Shown piece after piece: positions 36,930-46,278 of a stretch of 64,000 nt of DNA. Positions within the stretch are counted from its first letter, which is position 1, and each line of letters starts with the position of its first letter. The stretch is from the NCBI GenBank assembly GCA_965242795.1, contig OZ251505.1, forward strand, positions 434,001 through 498,000, given 5' to 3'. The notes beneath the pieces were generated by a model. It ran no database searches and was not told the origin of the DNA. It worked only from the letters and a program-made list of their open reading frames with translations. A program made the position numbers and the translations under genes. The stretch comes from Bin18 sp965242795. Lineage in GTDB: Bacteria > Desulfobacterota > Binatia > Bin18.

Positions 36930-37574
36930 ATGCTCCGGCGCAGTGCTGCGTCGACCGCGGCGGGTCTGATCATCGTCGTGGCGATCTTCATGGCCATGCA
37001 GGCCGTGATCGCCCGTTCGCAAGGCGGCGGCCTGCGGCGCGACACCTATACGATCGTCGATTTCGTCCGGCTCGCGCGGGAAGAAGCGCCGCCCGACCAG
37101 ACGCGCCGCGAGCCGCCGAAAGAACCCGACCCGCCCGAAGTACCGCCCACGCCGGACGTCGCCCTCCCCACGACGTCGGCGCCCCAGGTCTCCGCGCCGC
37201 GCATCGAGACCGCGTCGGCGATTGCGCCCGGACAACTGCTCGACATGCAGCCCCTCGCCGCCGCAGGACCGGGAACCGGCCAACAGACCATCCTGATGGG
37301 CCACGAGTTGATTCCGCTGGTGCGTGTGCCGCCCCGCTATCCGACGCGTGCGGTCCGCTTGCAGATCGAAGGCTTCGTCACGCTCGAATTCACCATCAAT
37401 CCGGACGGCAGCGTCAGCGAGCCCGAAGTCGTCGAAGCGTCGCCGGCCAAGATTTTCGACAAGGCCGCGCTGCAGGCCATCGCGCAATGGAAATTCAAGC
37501 CCCGCGAGGAGAACGGCAAAGCCGTGGCCTCGCGGGCGCTGCAACGCATCGAATTCACGCTGGGAGACGGCTAG
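36930..37574 (+). CDS. tonB: Energy transducer TonB
   Basis: 214 residues. One N-terminal transmembrane helix (~10-28), a proline-rich spacer (around residues 50-90, repeated PP and KEPDPP) and a C-terminal TonB domain with the conserved PPRYPTRAVR, GFVTLEFTINPDG and ALQAIAQWKFKP. The spacer is shorter than in E. coli TonB, as in TonB2 proteins. It should couple inner-membrane energy to outer-membrane receptors; no receptor gene is in this window. Confidence 0.92.
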   Translation: MLRRSAASTAAGLIIVVAIFMAMQAVIARSQGGGLRRDTYTIVDFVRLAREEAPPDQTRREPPKEPDPPEVPPTPDVALPTTSAPQVSAPRIETASAIAPGQLLDMQPLAAAGPGTGQQTILMGHELIPLVRVPPRYPTRAVRLQIEGFVTLEFTINPDGSVSEPEVVEASPAKIFDKAALQAIAQWKFKPREENGKAVASRALQRIEFTLGDG

Positions 37575-38809
37575 TGGGCGCCAAGCAGGCAGGCAATAGG
37601 GCCGACCGGTTCCGGCGGTGGTTCGGCGCAGCCGCGACATGGCTCATCTTGGCCGCGGGGGCGGGCGCCGAAGAACCGACCCTGTCGAAAAAGGTGTATG
37701 ACCAGATCACCGGCGCCCAGACGTTGATGGAGCAGGAGCAGCACCCGCAGGCCGTGTCGCAATTGCGCGCGCTGCTGCAAGACGGCGACCTGAGCCCGTA
37801 CGAGACCGCGATGCTCAACCAGACGCTCGGCTATGCGTACGCGGCGCAGGAACGGTACGCCGAGTCGGCCGCGGCGTTCCGCAAAAGCCTCGACACCGGC
37901 GCGCTGCCGGAGGAGAGCGCGCAGATCGTCCGCTACAACATGGCGCAGATTCTGATCGCCGCGGAGCACTATGCGGACGGGGCCGCCATCCTCGAAGACT
38001 GGCTGGCCACGGGAACCGAAGCCGAGCCGCGCGCGCGGGTCCTGCTGGCCCAAGCCTATACCCAACTCGAGCAGTACGACCGGGCCGAACGGCATCTTTT
38101 GCAGGCGATCTCCCAGGCAACGACGTTCCAGGAGCCCTGGCACCGGCTGCTCGTCTCGACCTACGTCGAACAGGAAAAATTCTCCGAAGCCGCCGGGGTG
38201 TTACGGCGACTGCTGGGGCACTTTCCGGCAAAGAAGACCTACTGGATGCAACTCTCGCAGACGTACTCCGGGGCCGAACAGCACGAGCGGGCCGCGTCCA
38301 CGCTGGCAATGGCGTACAAACAGGGGCTGCTGCGAGAACGCGAAGCCCTGCAAATCGTCAGCTACTATCTGCATCTCGGCCTGCCCTACAAAGCCGCGGA
38401 ACTGCTGGCGGACGGGCTGACACGCGGCCTCATCGAGGACTCCGACGAACACCAGGAATTGCTCGTCACCTGCTGGCTGCACGCCAGGGAGTATCAACGC
38501 GCCCTGGACGTCCTCGAACGGAAGGCCAAAACCGCAGAGACGGGCGAGGCCGACATCAGACGCGCGGAAATCCTCGTCCAGTTGGAACGCTGGCCCGAGG
38601 CTGCGGCCAGCGCGTCATCAGGGATCGGCAAGGGCGGGATCGAGGAGCCGGGCAACGCCCATCTTCTGCTGGGCATTGCCGAATATCAGGCCGGCAAGCT
38701 GGACGAGAGCACCGAAGCGTTCAACACGGCGACCTCCTACAAACCCGTCGCCAAACGGGCGCGGCAATGGCTGATGCTCCTGAAGCGGGAACAGGAGAAG
38801 CAACTCTAG
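37574..38809 (+). CDS. TPR-repeat protein closing the TonB2-type operon
   Basis: 411 residues from a GTG that overlaps the tonB stop by one base. A signal peptide spans 1-~30 (ATWLILAAGAGAEE). The rest is tetratricopeptide repeats, about nine 34-residue units (for example AMLNQTLGYAYAAQERYAESAAAFRKSL, written in the sequence between residues 74 and 101). TPR proteins commonly end TonB2 clusters and are presumed to be periplasmic scaffolds. Codon use matches the rest of the operon. Confidence 0.87.
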   Translation: MGAKQAGNRADRFRRWFGAAATWLILAAGAGAEEPTLSKKVYDQITGAQTLMEQEQHPQAVSQLRALLQDGDLSPYETAMLNQTLGYAYAAQERYAESAAAFRKSLDTGALPEESAQIVRYNMAQILIAAEHYADGAAILEDWLATGTEAEPRARVLLAQAYTQLEQYDRAERHLLQAISQATTFQEPWHRLLVSTYVEQEKFSEAAGVLRRLLGHFPAKKTYWMQLSQTYSGAEQHERAASTLAMAYKQGLLREREALQIVSYYLHLGLPYKAAELLADGLTRGLIEDSDEHQELLVTCWLHAREYQRALDVLERKAKTAETGEADIRRAEILVQLERWPEAAASASSGIGKGGIEEPGNAHLLLGIAEYQAGKLDESTEAFNTATSYKPVAKRARQWLMLLKREQEKQL

Positions 38810-39349
38810 TCCCCCGCTCCTCCTCCCGACACCCAATAAGACCCGAAGCAAAAACGGGGTGGGGCTCGATTCGAAATTTTCCCCCCTCCTCCGTCCGGAC
38901 CCCCTGCCCCAGATCATGTCCGGGGCAGGCTCCAGCCCTTCCCCGGTGGTCCCTGAGCCTGTCGATGAGGGGATGAGGAAAAATGAACAGCAGGATCCTC
39001 TCCCCGGGAGAGATGTGTTGGGGTGAGAGTTCCCGCCCGCAGCAGAGATTTCCTCAAATGGAAAGAAACCTCTTCAAACCAAGATTAAGAACGGTACCGA
39101 CCGACATTCCGCATTCAGAGTGAGGCGGTAGTCTATACCGCGCTGCCTGCCTGACCCAATCGTTGTTCGGAGATTCTCACCGCTGCCGGTCAGTTCATCG
39201 GCAATCCGGGTGCACACGACCTGGGAAAAGTCGAATCTCGACCGATCTCTCCGTTGATGGAGGCGTTTGGATGAATGCTGCTGGAACAGCGGATGGATGG
39301 ATTGCGGCGTATTCGGCCTCATCGGAAACTCGCAACCAGGGGGGGGGTG
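38810..39349. other. 540-bp intergenic region without a convincing gene
   Basis: It contains a degraded dispersed repeat (CCCTGAGCCTGTCGATGAGG, 38951-38970) and a CTCCCCGGGAGAG element (38999-39011). No promoter of good quality was recognised. It ends with a nine-G run (39339-39347) just before the glycosyltransferase start. Confidence 0.6.
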
Positions 39350-41353
39350 ATGGCTAACCAGGAGTGGACGCGTTTGCCAGCACCGCCTCTCGTCCTGTTG
39401 TTCCTGGCACTGACGACGATGTTCCTCTTCGGGGGCGACCGAGGCTACTTATATCGGCCTGCCGGTGACGAGCACCTAACGTGGAATCACATGACGGTAG
39501 CCGAAAATTTGGCGCCGGAGCATTACTTCCTCGGCTTCTACAAGCGGATCCTGGACACCGACGGCACCCCCTCCTACGAGCCGTACAACCGCTTCCCCGT
39601 GGGCGGCCACATCTTGATCAAACTCGTCACGCTCCCCTTCTCCGACGACCTGTCGGCCCGGCTGTTCGCTGCAAGGATGTTGATGCTGACGTTCGCTACC
39701 GCCGCCGCAACACTCGCCTACCTCGCCTTGTGCCGGCTGGTGGGCAACCGCTGGACGGCGCTGACGGCCACCCTGCTGGCGTTCTCCTCGTACTACGCTC
39801 TCTACTACAACGACATGGTCGCCACGGAGGGAGTCGTCGACCTGTTCGGCGTCCTGCTGGTCTTTCACGGCATGGCGGTGGCCGCCACCGAGAACCGACA
39901 CGGGCAACTGCTGGCGAAGACGTGCGTGGCCCTGCTGCTGGGGTGGCACGTCTATGCGATCATAGGACCTTTCGTGCTGTTCGGGCTGGTGGCCGCATGG
40001 CGCCGCCGGGAGGGAGAGGCTATCCGGCGCCATGTGAAGTTGGGAATAGTTGCCGTGCTGTTCGGTTCAATGGTCCTTTCCGTCAATTTTATGAGAGAGT
40101 CCATTGCACTGGACGTTAAGGTGTCAGCGGCGGAAGAATTGCCTTCCACGAGGTCAATGCTGCGCCGCATCGGTATATTACGGTTCTCTGGTATGCCTAG
40201 GTTCAACTGGCTGAAGGAGGCCAGACAAGGGTTAGAGGATATCGGTCGTGCGTCGGTCCCTTACGCCCTCAGTTACTTCATCGGCGACGACATTTGCGGC
40301 CTGGACGATTCTGTCGGCAGGAAGACGTATCGCATACTTGGCATCGTCGTCGTTCTGTCCGTCCTGCTTCTCCTGTTTTCACCTGCCACTCGCTACCGGG
40401 TCCCACTGGCGGCGCTCGTCGTGTCCCGACCTTGTTGGCTAGTCGTCGTGCCCTACAACTATGAGCTGGCATTCGAAAGGTTGTTCTACGTTGGCCTCCT
40501 GCTTGTGCTGTTCACACTGACGCTGACACACCTCGATCGCTTGGGCCGAGGGAGGGGGAATGTCTCGGTACTCGCAGGCGTCGCCTCGGTACCGATATTC
40601 GCATTGTCGAGTCTTCTCATGGCTGGGATCAACCAGGACCCCGAACGCGCCACACGGGAAAGGACTTTGACCGCCGACATCGAATCTATCCGCAAATTAG
40701 CGAAAGGGAAAACGATCTTCCTCGGGGAGAATAACGCGACGAAGCTTTGGTACTACCGTCAAAAGTTCTACTTCACGGACAGCATCTTCGTGTCCTCCGC
40801 CCACAGACACCTTGCCGACTTCATCGTGGCGGAACGGTTCGCGGGCGTCCGCTCCCTGACCCCCGACAACCGATTGGTGTTCCTCTACGAGACCGCCGAC
40901 TATGCCGCCGGTATGGCCGCCGCCTTGATTTCGTACAAGCAGTCCGTGAGGCATAACACCCCGGTCGTACAATCCTCTGACTACGCCGTTTACTTTATCA
41001 AAGGGGAACGGAACCAGGGAAATAAACTGCTTTACCTCCGCGCCGACTGCCCGGCGACGCTGTTCCAGCAGCCCTGGGCGCGCTTCTTCCTACACGTGAT
41101 TCCCGTGGACCCGACCGACCTTCATAAAGACAGAGAACAACGGTACGGGTTCGCCAATCTGGACTTCACTATCAACTGGTATTGGCCCGTAGAAGGCGAG
41201 TGCTACGTCGTGCGGCGTTTGCCGGGTTACGGAATCGCTGAGATCCGCACCGGACAGTTCAGAGGACGCAAAGGTGGGTATGAAACACTCTGGGGGGGGC
41301 GCTTCTCACCGGCAGCGGACGGGGATCAGCGTTCTTCACGACCTGCACCTTGA
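39350..41353 (+). CDS. Multi-pass membrane glycosyltransferase-like protein (GT-C type)
   Basis: 667 residues with about ten to eleven transmembrane helices in the first ~430 residues and a C-terminal soluble region. The first periplasmic loop contains an acidic pattern (YRPAGDEHLTWN) and the following NRFPVGGHILIKL is like GT-C/PMT-type transferases that use lipid-linked sugars. Base composition is lower in GC than the neighbouring operons, especially in 40,080-40,800. Nine consecutive G bases lie between the ribosome-binding region and the ATG, and another eight G run lies near the 3' end (41292-41299). Exact family and substrate are uncertain. Confidence 0.7.
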   Translation: MANQEWTRLPAPPLVLLFLALTTMFLFGGDRGYLYRPAGDEHLTWNHMTVAENLAPEHYFLGFYKRILDTDGTPSYEPYNRFPVGGHILIKLVTLPFSDDLSARLFAARMLMLTFATAAATLAYLALCRLVGNRWTALTATLLAFSSYYALYYNDMVATEGVVDLFGVLLVFHGMAVAATENRHGQLLAKTCVALLLGWHVYAIIGPFVLFGLVAAWRRREGEAIRRHVKLGIVAVLFGSMVLSVNFMRESIALDVKVSAAEELPSTRSMLRRIGILRFSGMPRFNWLKEARQGLEDIGRASVPYALSYFIGDDICGLDDSVGRKTYRILGIVVVLSVLLLLFSPATRYRVPLAALVVSRPCWLVVVPYNYELAFERLFYVGLLLVLFTLTLTHLDRLGRGRGNVSVLAGVASVPIFALSSLLMAGINQDPERATRERTLTADIESIRKLAKGKTIFLGENNATKLWYYRQKFYFTDSIFVSSAHRHLADFIVAERFAGVRSLTPDNRLVFLYETADYAAGMAAALISYKQSVRHNTPVVQSSDYAVYFIKGERNQGNKLLYLRADCPATLFQQPWARFFLHVIPVDPTDLHKDREQRYGFANLDFTINWYWPVEGECYVVRRLPGYGIAEIRTGQFRGRKGGYETLWGGRFSPAADGDQRSSRPAP

Positions 41354-41636
41354 GCATTCTTTCCCGGCTCCGAATGCCGCGTGACAAGCGATTAACGGCT
41401 CGACTACCCTCAGCCTCCAGCCATCAAGAGCAAAGATGTTAGGGGCTGCGATGACTTCTATTCCTGAAGCGGGAGTGGGAGCACTCCGGCTCCAGCTTGC
41501 CGTTACGCCCATCTGAAACGGCATATCGGCTCGTCTTTTCTTCTTTCCGATGCAGAGGGGAATGCACAAATCATCCTTATACTTCTCCTCTTTTTTCTTC
41601 TCTCCTCGGAAGAGACAAGAAGCGTCGGGGAGACAT

Positions 41637-41926
41637 TCAACCCGCCGTCCCGGCGGCGTCTGAATCTTGGGACGCCAGTTCGATGAGGTCGGCGGCGGCC
41701 ATCTCGTCGAGCAAGACCCCCACGTCGTGCAGACAGGTTTCCTCGTCGACCTCGAACTCCTCGCACAACGCCTTCGTCAGTGCGCCCACCGTCTCCAGGC
41801 ACCCCCCTCGTCGATGAGTCGCCACGTTACGATGCCGGTCTCCTTCAGGCCGTAGAACCGGCCCTCCCCGACATCCATGAAGACCAGTTCGCCGTCCACC
41901 TCCGCGTCGACGAACTTGTCGATGGT
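41637..41926 (-). pseudogene. PqqD-like (peptide chaperone) remnant, frameshifted
   Basis: The N-terminal part reads IDKFVDAEVDGELVFMDVG and GRFYGLKETGIVTWRLID, and then the frame is lost around a run of six C (41805-41810). The second part continues in another frame as VGALTKALCEEFEVDEETC and DVGVLLDEMAAADLIEL. Together they match a PqqD-family protein of about 90 residues, the small chaperone that presents peptides to radical-SAM or lasso-peptide enzymes. The frameshift makes it non-functional unless it is a sequencing error. Confidence 0.7.
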
Positions 41927-41939
41927 GCGCCGCGCGCGG

Positions 41940-42443
41940 GTCGTTGAGCATGGCGACGCTCTGCCCAACCTCTCCGTGGCCGGCGTAGTGTACCCTGGAG
42001 ACCGCCACATCAAGCGGATTACGCACGAGGTAGCTGGCGCCGACGGTCACGTCGTCGGGAAACAGTGGCTCCGCGGCCCCGTTGCCGAGGAATGCGTCGT
42101 AGATGCGGCAGAACAGCGCCCTGCCGGCAGGCGCGGGCTGCGCCGCGTGTGCCCGGTACACGGCCGGGCGCAGCAGGTCGGCTTCTGCGTCCGTACAACA
42201 CCCCGACGGAACGTCCGTCCAATCGTCGAATTCGCTCCAACCGTACAAACCGGAGCCGATACGCGCACTCACCTCGCCGAAGGAAACGGCGGCGTCCGCG
42301 TCGGTCAGAAAATTCGCGAGCAACGTGCGCAGCCAGGAGTTGCCGGAGCGCGGCTACGAGGCCAGCCACACGATACGCCGCCGGCCGGTCGTCGGGCGGG
42401 CTGCAGCGGCTCCCCCGCCCGGCGACGTTCGGGCATCACGCAT
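41940..42443 (-). pseudogene. Sulfotransferase remnant with an amber codon in the PAPS-binding motif
   Basis: From an ATG at 42443 the frame reads RRRIVWLAS, then TAG at 42356-42354, then PRSGNSWLRTLLANFLT in the same frame. Sulfotransferases have SYPRSGNSWLR here, so a Tyr codon has become a stop. The rest continues to LVRNPLDVAVSRVHYAG (the second PAPS site) and stops being recognisable near 41940, about half the normal length, where the PqqD-like remnant begins. The 3' half is therefore deleted. Between 42444 and 42791 I see no recognisable gene. Confidence 0.8.
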
Positions 42444-42791
42444 CCTCAGATGGGGTTGCACAATATCCTGATCCGCCCTTCCCGACAGGATCTCGCGCTC
42501 CGGAAGTACGGTCCGATGCTGTAGACGCGGATACGCTCGACCAGGCGCGTGTGGCGGGCGAACTCTGGATGGATGGGACTGCGTGGGCACAAGGCCCGGT
42601 GGTCGTTGCCGCGACCGAAGACCCGGCGGGGCCGCGGGGGCAGGAAAGGCCGTATGCGAGAGGGCGCAGTAGTCCGAGCCGTCCCGATGTCGCCTCGCGC
42701 CATAACGTCGGCCATCAGCTCGTCAAGTTCAGTCGGGTGGATCTCAATAGAACCCACTGCCATTCCCCGGCGATATTGGTGAATATACCGG

Positions 42792-43853
42792 CTAGGACAC
42801 GGACAGTTCCATCTCACCGACGAACCTGCTGACCGGCACGCCTTTCGTCAAGACTAGGACGACACGTCCCTGGCCCTGGTGAACGCGACGTAGAAGAACC
42901 TGCGCTCTGCCTTGATGTCGCGTGGCGTCTCGGCGCGTTTGTACCACCACATTCTCGTTGACGTCGAGCAGGATGACCGTGTCGAACTCCTTGCCCTTGG
43001 CCCGTGTCGCCGTCATGAGGTGGAGTGGCCTGTCTTTGCAATCTCGTCGCCTTCGTCGCCAAACCCATGGTAGTGCGCAGACTGTTCTTGGCGTCGTCGA
43101 GTCGCTCAATCAGATCGTCGGCCGACATCCCTTCGCTTTCCGCCATGTCGGCCAGTTACTTGAGCGGTGGGTCCGCGAACCAGACGTCATCCTCGGCTTT
43201 CTCGAAGTCGAATCTCAGGCCGGAAAATCCATCCGAGATCGATCTGACGGCCCCGGCCACGGTGTCGGCCATGATGAAGTCGCCTGCCGCGTTCGCTAAC
43301 TGGGCTGGCGTCTTGCCGCTGAGCTTCGGTCCACTATACGAGGCCATTCTACACACCGCATCCGTCGTCGTCTTCGCGCCGAGAGCCTAGAAGTATTTGC
43401 TGACGCTCGCTTCGTCTTTTCTGCTGAAGGGGAAACGCTTCACGCGGCTGAGCACCTCCATCGCATCGTTGAGGGCGCGCGGCGACCGCTGACGCTCGTC
43501 CCGGCGCTCCCAGACCTCGATCAGCGCCATCAAATGACTGAAAGCCTCAGCAGACTGGGTTGTCGGACCTCGCTTCGGAGGCGGCGGTAACTGTAGGCAT
43601 TGAGCGTACGCACTGTCACAGAGTCCCACAGGGGATCGAAATCGCGGTCAACCGCGAGGCGAGATTCAGCTTCTAGTTCAGCGGCCTTCGTGAAAGTGAC
43701 GAGGAGGAACCATTCGTTGTGCGCCGCCTGCTCGGCCAGATGGAGGCAACGGTAGAGAAGAGCGTTGGTCTTGCCGCAGCTCGCCGGGGCGAGGACACGG
43801 ACGTGGCGGGCGTCGGATTCGCAGAACCTTCGTTGCGATTCGTCGAGTTTCAT
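42792..43853 (-). pseudogene. UvrD/Rep-type helicase remnant with frameshifts and deletions
   Basis: The N terminus is clear: ESQRRFCESDARHVRVLAPASCGKTNALLYR (residues ~5-35, Walker A with Gly replaced by Cys) and LLVTFTKAAELEAESRL. Motifs II to IV are missing or unreadable. The C-terminal motif V (LMTATRAKGKEFDTVILLDVNENV) is readable, then after a one-base shift motif VI reads FFYVAFTRARD. At least three frames and several stops are needed to read through about 350 codons of an original 600-700. It is decayed. Beyond 43853, up to 44130, there is no recognisable gene. Confidence 0.82.
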
Positions 43854-44130
43854 GCGGCATGTTCTCCTAATCGATTCCGTTGGCGCTCGGGGTGGACGTC
43901 GTGGTTCAGGGGCTGGGCATAGCGCAGGAAAGCGCCGGAGTAGTTAGGACCGGCCGACCATCAAAGCCTCCCAAGAGTCGAAAGTCCGTGTGGTGTTACA
44001 GTCGAAACTTCCCCGTTAGATCTGCTTCTTCGGATCACTTCCGGGATGGCCCCACCCCGCTCCTACCGAGGGGAAAATGGGAAGAAGAAGCCGGTGGGGA
44101 GGAGGGCAAAGCGATTCTTTCCCGTCCGCC

Positions 44131-44438
44131 CTTTCTTGATATTTTCTCCCCTGCATAATGCAGAGATGGGATTTCGCGCTCCGGGGAATTTTCAACATAC
44201 GCGGGGACAGGACGCGACATGGGCCTGGAGGAAAATATCGACCGACTCGAAGACCTGAACCGCCAATCGCTCCAAGGTGGCGGGGATACCCGCATCGCGC
44301 GTCAGCACGAATTGGGCAAGAAGACCGCTGGCGAGCGGGTCAGGGCGTTTATGGACCCGGGCGACTTCATGGAACTGGACCGGCTCAAGACCCACCGCTG
44401 TAGCGACTTCGACATGGCCGAGACGAAAATCCCGGGCG
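44131..44438 (+). repeat. Left copy of a ~308-bp duplication of the carboxylase beta gene 5' end
   Basis: Aligns without gaps to 45971-46278 at an offset of 1,840 bp, covering the upstream region from CTTTCTTGATATTTTCTCC and the first 73 codons. I estimate roughly 85-90% identity by eye. Similarity upstream of 44131 is weaker but probably continues. Confidence 0.9.
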
Positions 44439-44482
44439 GATTCAATACTGCGCCTTCCCCCTTCGTCAGGATCGGGGTCTAG
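44219..44482 (+). pseudogene. Truncated duplicate of the acyl-CoA carboxylase beta subunit
   Basis: 87 residues. Residues 1-73 match the N terminus of the intact gene at 46059 (MGLEENIDRLEDLNRQ against MGLKENIDRLESLNRQ), with the same upstream sequence. After IPGG the similarity stops and about 13 unrelated residues lead to a stop. It retains the start and its ribosome site, so a short peptide could be made, but the catalytic part of the carboxyltransferase is gone. Confidence 0.85.
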
Positions 44483-44529
44483 TAGATCATTCCCTATGAA
44501 ACGTATCTCTGGGACAGGGAGGGACGACG

Positions 44530-45735
44530 ATGGAATGGCCTGACGTCGAGCGGCGCATCGCCGCCGGAGAAGACGCCCGTACCGAGTTCAAACGCGGGAG
44601 CGGCGACTTGCGGGGCATCGGCAAGTCGCTCTGTGCGTTTGCGAATGGCGATGGCGGCCTGATCGTGATCGGCGTTGACGACGCCACCAGGACAGTAGTC
44701 GGAATGGACGCAGACCCCGAGGCGGTGCAGGAACAGTTGACGAGCCTGCTGTATACCGGCTGCGGCAAGCCGGTCACTGCACAGTGTGGACGGCACGACA
44801 CCGGCTCCGGGTGGGTCCATTGGATCGACGTACATCGCCATCAACGGGGCTACGAGCCATTCGCGTATGGCGGCCGGTTCTGGGTTCGGCGTGGTCGGGC
44901 GACGGTCGCGCCGTCTCCGTCCGAGCTGCAGGAGTTGATGAATGCCTTCGGGTTCGTCCTCACCGAGCAACAGGTCGTGTCGTCGGCGACCGTTGATGAC
45001 ATCGACTTCGGCGCCGTGCGAACCTTCATGCAGGCGCAGGGGATGGAGACCGATCTGGAGCCGCAACCAACGCACGAGGCCGATTTGCGCAGCGCCAGTA
45101 TCGTCGACGAACTCGACGGCGTCCTTCGCCCCACGCTGTACGGGCTGATGGTGTTCGGGCGCGACCCGCAGGCGTTCCCGCAGACCGGAAGCCTGTTCGT
45201 GCAATGCGCCGCGTATGCCGGCGCCGACCAGGCGTCCGACGTGCTGAGTGCAGGAGAGGGAAAGGGACGCCTGGAAGATCAGGTGCATCGGGCGATGGGA
45301 TGGTTCCGCAGCTTGGGCCGACGCGAGGTCTATCACGGGCTCTATCGCCGGGACGTTCCACCGCTGCCGGAGGTCGCGCTGCGCGAAGCCCTCGTCAACG
45401 CGGTCATCCATCGGGATTACGCCGTTACCGGATCCCAAGTCCTGCTGGAGGCGTTCGACGACCGTATCGTGGTGACCAGCCCCGGCACCTTACCCAACCA
45501 CATGACGGTCGAGCAGGCACGGATGGGCGGCGCGCCGCGGTCCCGCAATGAGATGATGGCGAACGCGCTGGTCGGGCGCGGACTCATGGAGCGGCGCGGG
45601 CGGGGCTGGCTGACGATGCGCCACGCCATGCGACGCTTCAACGGAACCGAACCGACGCTGACCAACGACGAGCGCAACCGATTCGTGCGAGTGACGTTCC
45701 GTCTGGAGCCGGATTCACCCGGGAACGGTGCGTGA
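44530..45735 (+). CDS. AlbA_2/Schlafen-like DNA-binding domain plus RecG-type HATPase_c_4 protein
   Basis: 401 residues. The N-terminal AlbA_2 domain (about 6-130) shows TEFKRG (18-23) and FANGDGGLIVIGVDD (37-51). A middle region is poorly conserved. The C-terminal GHKL-type ATPase-like domain has REALVNAVIHRDY (285-297, N290 in the N box) and ends with a winged-helix-like part (ALVGRGLMERRGRGW). Such proteins act as transcriptional regulators or defence-associated nucleases. The gene is framed by the two copies of the carboxylase beta 5' end, so it was probably acquired with that rearrangement. Confidence 0.85.
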   Translation: MEWPDVERRIAAGEDARTEFKRGSGDLRGIGKSLCAFANGDGGLIVIGVDDATRTVVGMDADPEAVQEQLTSLLYTGCGKPVTAQCGRHDTGSGWVHWIDVHRHQRGYEPFAYGGRFWVRRGRATVAPSPSELQELMNAFGFVLTEQQVVSSATVDDIDFGAVRTFMQAQGMETDLEPQPTHEADLRSASIVDELDGVLRPTLYGLMVFGRDPQAFPQTGSLFVQCAAYAGADQASDVLSAGEGKGRLEDQVHRAMGWFRSLGRREVYHGLYRRDVPPLPEVALREALVNAVIHRDYAVTGSQVLLEAFDDRIVVTSPGTLPNHMTVEQARMGGAPRSRNEMMANALVGRGLMERRGRGWLTMRHAMRRFNGTEPTLTNDERNRFVRVTFRLEPDSPGNGA

Positions 45736-45970
45736 GCCGGAGAAAAGACGATTCCTCACCCTCCCGGCTGAAAGACATGCGGTCCCTCCATCCCTCATCG
45801 TGGGAGTTCGTTTCACGGAGCACCCGTCGCGACACCCTTCGGCAGGCTCGGGGACCTGTCTCAATGGGCTGATCCCCCACCCTATCGGCCGGTCCCATTG
45901 CGAGCCGCGGGAAGGGGGAAGAATGGCAAGAACCTAAGATAGAGACTGGCACACCGCGTCCTTCCCGCCC

Positions 45971-46278
45971 CTTTCTTGATATTTTCTCCCCTGCGTAATA
46001 CAAAGCCGGGATTCCGCACTCCGGGGAATTCTCAGCACGTGTGGGGACAGGACACGACATGGGCCTGAAGGAGAACATCGACCGACTCGAAAGCCTGAAC
46101 CGCCAAGCGCTCCAAGGCGGCGGGGAAGCCCGCGTCGCGCGGCAGCACGAACTGGGCAAGAAGACCGCGCGCGAGCGGGTCGAGGCGTTTCTGGACCCCG
46201 GCAGCTTCGTGGAACTGGACCGGCTCAAGACCCACCGCTGTACCGACTTCGACATGGCCGAGACGAAAATCCCGGGCG
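45971..46278 (+). repeat. Right (intact) copy of the ~308-bp duplication
   Basis: Forms the promoter region and first 73 codons of the functional carboxylase beta gene. The left copy is at 44131-44438 in direct orientation. Between them lies the AlbA_2/HATPase gene. Confidence 0.9.
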
